DNA of 64,000 bases from Roseomonas aeriglobus (GTDB lineage Bacteria > Pseudomonadota > Alphaproteobacteria > Sphingomonadales > Sphingomonadaceae). A program made the translations under genes and the position numbers. Location: positions 3,345,001 through 3,409,000 of the forward strand of contig JAFHKN010000002.1 in the NCBI GenBank assembly GCA_016937575.1, in the 5' to 3' direction. The notes under the pieces were generated by a model. The model did no database searches, was not told the origin of the DNA, and saw nothing but the letters and a program-made list of their open reading frames with translations. Shown one piece after another: positions 61,932 through 64,000 of this stretch; position 1 is the stretch's first letter; each line of letters opens with the position of its first letter.

Positions 61932-63023
61932 TCAGGTCACGAGCTGGATGATCTGCCGGACGATGCGCGTTGTCGGATCGACGTCGTAGAGCTGGCCGTC
62001 ACTGTACCGGTACAGATGCTCGTCATTGTCGGCGTAGCGATCGCGGAATTGCGGGGGCACGTTGTAGAAGTCGTAGCCCGGGGGCATTGACTGCCCGACC
62101 GACCATTGACTGCCGGTCAGCAGGGCGGCGATGCCGTCGATTGCGCCGGACGTCGGGTTGACGCCAAGAATCGCCCCGTCGCCGTAGCGATAGTCGAGGC
62201 CGTCGTTATATCCGAAATAGTCGCCGTAATATTCAGGCACCTGATAATCGGTCGCCGCCTGCGGCCAGATGTTCCCGCCGAACAACGCTCCGCCCAGTAG
62301 CGGCAGGAAGGCGCTGACGATGTTGGACCCGCTGTTCGTGCGATAGAGATAGCCATCATCGTACCGATAATCGTACCGCGGATCGTTCCGCCAATCGGCG
62401 TAGCGGCCGTACCAGCCGTCGTAGCGATCCGGCCCATCGGCCCAAAGCGGTCGCGCGCGCGTCGGAAGCAGGCAGGCGTCGCCGCGACGGACGGCGCCTA
62501 GCGGACAGCCCTCGATCACGCGCGGCGGACCAGCGGCCCAGGCAGCCCGATCGCGGCGCCCCCACGCCTTGCCCTTGGGGTCAGGGCCGGCCCCGTCCGG
62601 GCCCCAGCCCTTGCCCCGTGGACCATCGAAGCCCCGATCGTCCTGGCGCTTGGCGCCTAGGCCTTTACCTCTCGGTTCGTCCCATCCGCGCGCGTCGGCG
62701 ACATAACGCTCATCCCGCGCGCCGGCGGATGGCGGCGGCGGCGGCGGGCCACGATCGGCGCGGTTTTGCTTGGGCCGACCGCGGTCGGCCTGGGTCGTAC
62801 GGTCACGGTCGGGACCCGCCCGGTCCTGCCTGCCGCGGTCGGGACCCTTAGCAGGGCCGACGCGATCGGGCCCGCGGTCGCCACCACCCTTGCCCGCCGG
62901 AGGACCGCCGCGGCCGGGGCCGCCGCCGCCCTTGCCCGGGGGTCCATCGGGTCCGCGCCCCTGCGACAGGGCGGGAGCCGCGGCCAACGCGGCTCCGGCA
63001 AGCAACAGACAAAGGCCGCGCAT
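61932..63023 (-). CDS. Secreted Gly/Pro/Arg-rich protein of unknown function
   Basis: The 363-residue product has a signal peptide (MRGLCLLLAGAALAAAPALS). Residues 22-150 are low complexity and strongly charged (GKGGGGPGRGGPPAGKGGGD, DRGPDRVGPAKGPDRGRQDR). The C-terminal half has Tyr-rich repeats (DGWYGRYADW, DPRYDYRYDDGYLYR, DEHLYRYSDGQLYDVDPTTR). RcnB-like periplasmic proteins share this build, but a specific role is not shown. Confidence 0.75.
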   Translation of the reverse strand: MRGLCLLLAGAALAAAPALSQGRGPDGPPGKGGGGPGRGGPPAGKGGGDRGPDRVGPAKGPDRGRQDRAGPDRDRTTQADRGRPKQNRADRGPPPPPPSAGARDERYVADARGWDEPRGKGLGAKRQDDRGFDGPRGKGWGPDGAGPDPKGKAWGRRDRAAWAAGPPRVIEGCPLGAVRRGDACLLPTRARPLWADGPDRYDGWYGRYADWRNDPRYDYRYDDGYLYRTNSGSNIVSAFLPLLGGALFGGNIWPQAATDYQVPEYYGDYFGYNDGLDYRYGDGAILGVNPTSGAIDGIAALLTGSQWSVGQSMPPGYDFYNVPPQFRDRYADNDEHLYRYSDGQLYDVDPTTRIVRQIIQLVT

Positions 63024-63090
63024 CTGACTCTCCCGAACTGATGTCGGGAGGGCTAACGCGAGTCGATGCGATGCCGTTCCAACCCCGCGA

Positions 63091-64000
63091 TCAGCGGGCG
63101 ATGCCGCCCGCCGCCAGCACCGCCAGCGTTACCAGCTCGCTGGCGGTTGAGGTCATCGGCGCAATCTGGACCGGCTTCTCCATGCCGAGCAGCATTGGGC
63201 CGATGACCGTCTCGCCCCCGAGCTCGCGCAGCAGCTTGGCGGCGATGTGCGCCGACTGCAGCCCCGGCATGATCAGCACGTTCGCGGGACCCGACAACCG
63301 GGCGAAGGGGTAATTCGCCAGCTGCTTGGGGTTCAGCGCCACGTCCGGCGGCATCTCGCCTTCATATTCGAAGCCGACATCGCGACCGTCGAGCACCGAC
63401 ACCGCGTCGCGGACATTGTCGAGGAACGCGCCCTTCGGATTGCCGAAGGTCGAATAGCTGAGGAAGGCGACCCGCGGTTCATGCCCCATGCGCCGCGCGA
63501 CCGCTGCGGTCTGTTCGGCGAAATCGGCCAGTTGCTCGGCCGTCGGGCGTTCGTTGACCGTCGTGTCGGCGATGAACACGGTATGGCTCTGGCCGACCAG
63601 CACATGAACCCCGAACGGCGTGCGACCGGGTTCGGGATCGATCACGCGCTTCACTTCGCGCATCGACACCGCCCAGGTCCGGGTGATGCCGGTGATCATC
63701 GCGTCCGCTTCACCGAGCTGGAGCAGCGCGGAGCCGAAGATGTTGCGATCCTGGTTGATCATCCGCTCGACATCGCGGCGCAGATACCCGCGGCGCTGGA
63801 GACGGGCGTAGAGGAATTCGACCATCTTCGGGACGAGCGGCGAATTGCGGCTGTTGTGCACCTCGTAGACGCTCGGATCTTCGACGCCCAAGGCACGCAG
63901 ACGGTCGTGCACATCGTCGCGACCGACCAGCACCGGCGTGCCGTAGCCGCCCTCGCGGAACGCGATCGCGGCGCGAAGCACGACTTCTTCCTCGCCTTCG
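63091..64000 (-). CDS. maeB: NADP-dependent malic enzyme, C-terminal phosphotransacetylase-like part
   Basis: The 3' part of a gene running off the right edge; the frame is open to base 64000 (EGEEEVVLRAAIAFREGGYG). It has a phosphate acetyl/butyryltransferase domain (MINQDRNIFGSALLQLGEADAMITG, SYSTFGNPKGAFLDNVRDAV, GPANVLIMPGLQSAHIAAKLL). In MaeB this domain is regulatory and lacks transferase activity. The N-terminal malic enzyme part would be beyond the window, so a free phosphotransacetylase cannot be excluded. Confidence 0.85.
   Translation of the reverse strand, partial: EGEEEVVLRAAIAFREGGYGTPVLVGRDDVHDRLRALGVEDPSVYEVHNSRNSPLVPKMVEFLYARLQRRGYLRRDVERMINQDRNIFGSALLQLGEADAMITGITRTWAVSMREVKRVIDPEPGRTPFGVHVLVGQSHTVFIADTTVNERPTAEQLADFAEQTAAVARRMGHEPRVAFLSYSTFGNPKGAFLDNVRDAVSVLDGRDVGFEYEGEMPPDVALNPKQLANYPFARLSGPANVLIMPGLQSAHIAAKLLRELGGETVIGPMLLGMEKPVQIAPMTSTASELVTLAVLAAGGIAR

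Overview
The window is high-GC chromosomal DNA from an alphaproteobacterium, most likely a sphingomonad (Sphingomonadales). Evidence for this: ileS-lspA-DUF3035 lipoprotein and nadD-rsfS-rlmH-EnvC-like-S41 peptidase gene orders, a TonB-dependent receptor, a sigma54/sigma28-controlled polar-type flagellar cluster with a short FlgJ and a separate SltF-type lytic enzyme, dense start/stop overlaps, and dispersed palindromic repeats. The assignment is inferred from gene content; there is no rRNA here to confirm it.

Bases 1-8546 look like one end of a genomic island inserted at the 3' end of tRNA-Leu(CAG) (8544-8630). A tyrosine integrase (7139-8377) starts 166 bp from the tRNA. The cargo is an integrase-neighbour protein of unknown function, an HPP membrane protein, and a LysR-controlled operon (1370-5247) encoding 3-oxoadipate CoA-transferase A/B, maleylacetate reductase and a thiolase. 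Together these convert maleylacetate to acetyl-CoA plus succinyl-CoA. A divergent TonB-dependent receptor runs off the left edge. No ring-cleavage gene is present in the window.

From 8.7 to 19.7 kb lie core genes: an NDUFA9-like SDR, uppP, glutamate synthase gltD / DUF2059 protein / gltB in one overlapping operon, a GST, a YbhB-like protein and small unknowns.

From 19.7 to 37.1 kb is a flagellar cluster. On the minus strand are sltF-flhA-fliA, flgM-flgN and a second stator pair followed by flgA. On the plus strand are flgBCDEFGHIJKL and then motA-motB. I can see near-consensus sigma54 promoters before flgB and sltF-flhA-fliA, a weaker one before the extra stator operon, and sigma28-like promoters before flgM and motA. 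These fit a sigma54 -> FliA -> late gene hierarchy with FlgM as anti-sigma factor.

From 37.1 to 64 kb are housekeeping and metabolic genes: two hotdog thioesterases, a crotonase, PCD, a metallopeptidase, ccmAB, a DUF3667 protein, proA, an aldo/keto reductase, a ParDE-like toxin-antitoxin pair, nadD (probable CTG start overlapping the toxin stop), rsfS, rlmH, an EnvC-like protein, an S41 peptidase, dsbB, coq7, a dicarboxylate symporter, a DUF3035 lipoprotein, lspA, ileS, ribF, a PadR regulator with its membrane partner and a perfect palindromic operator, nadB behind a small overlapping ORF, a class A beta-lactamase-like hydrolase, a fasciclin lipoprotein, a Gly/Arg-rich secreted protein, and the phosphotransacetylase-like end of malic enzyme at the right edge.
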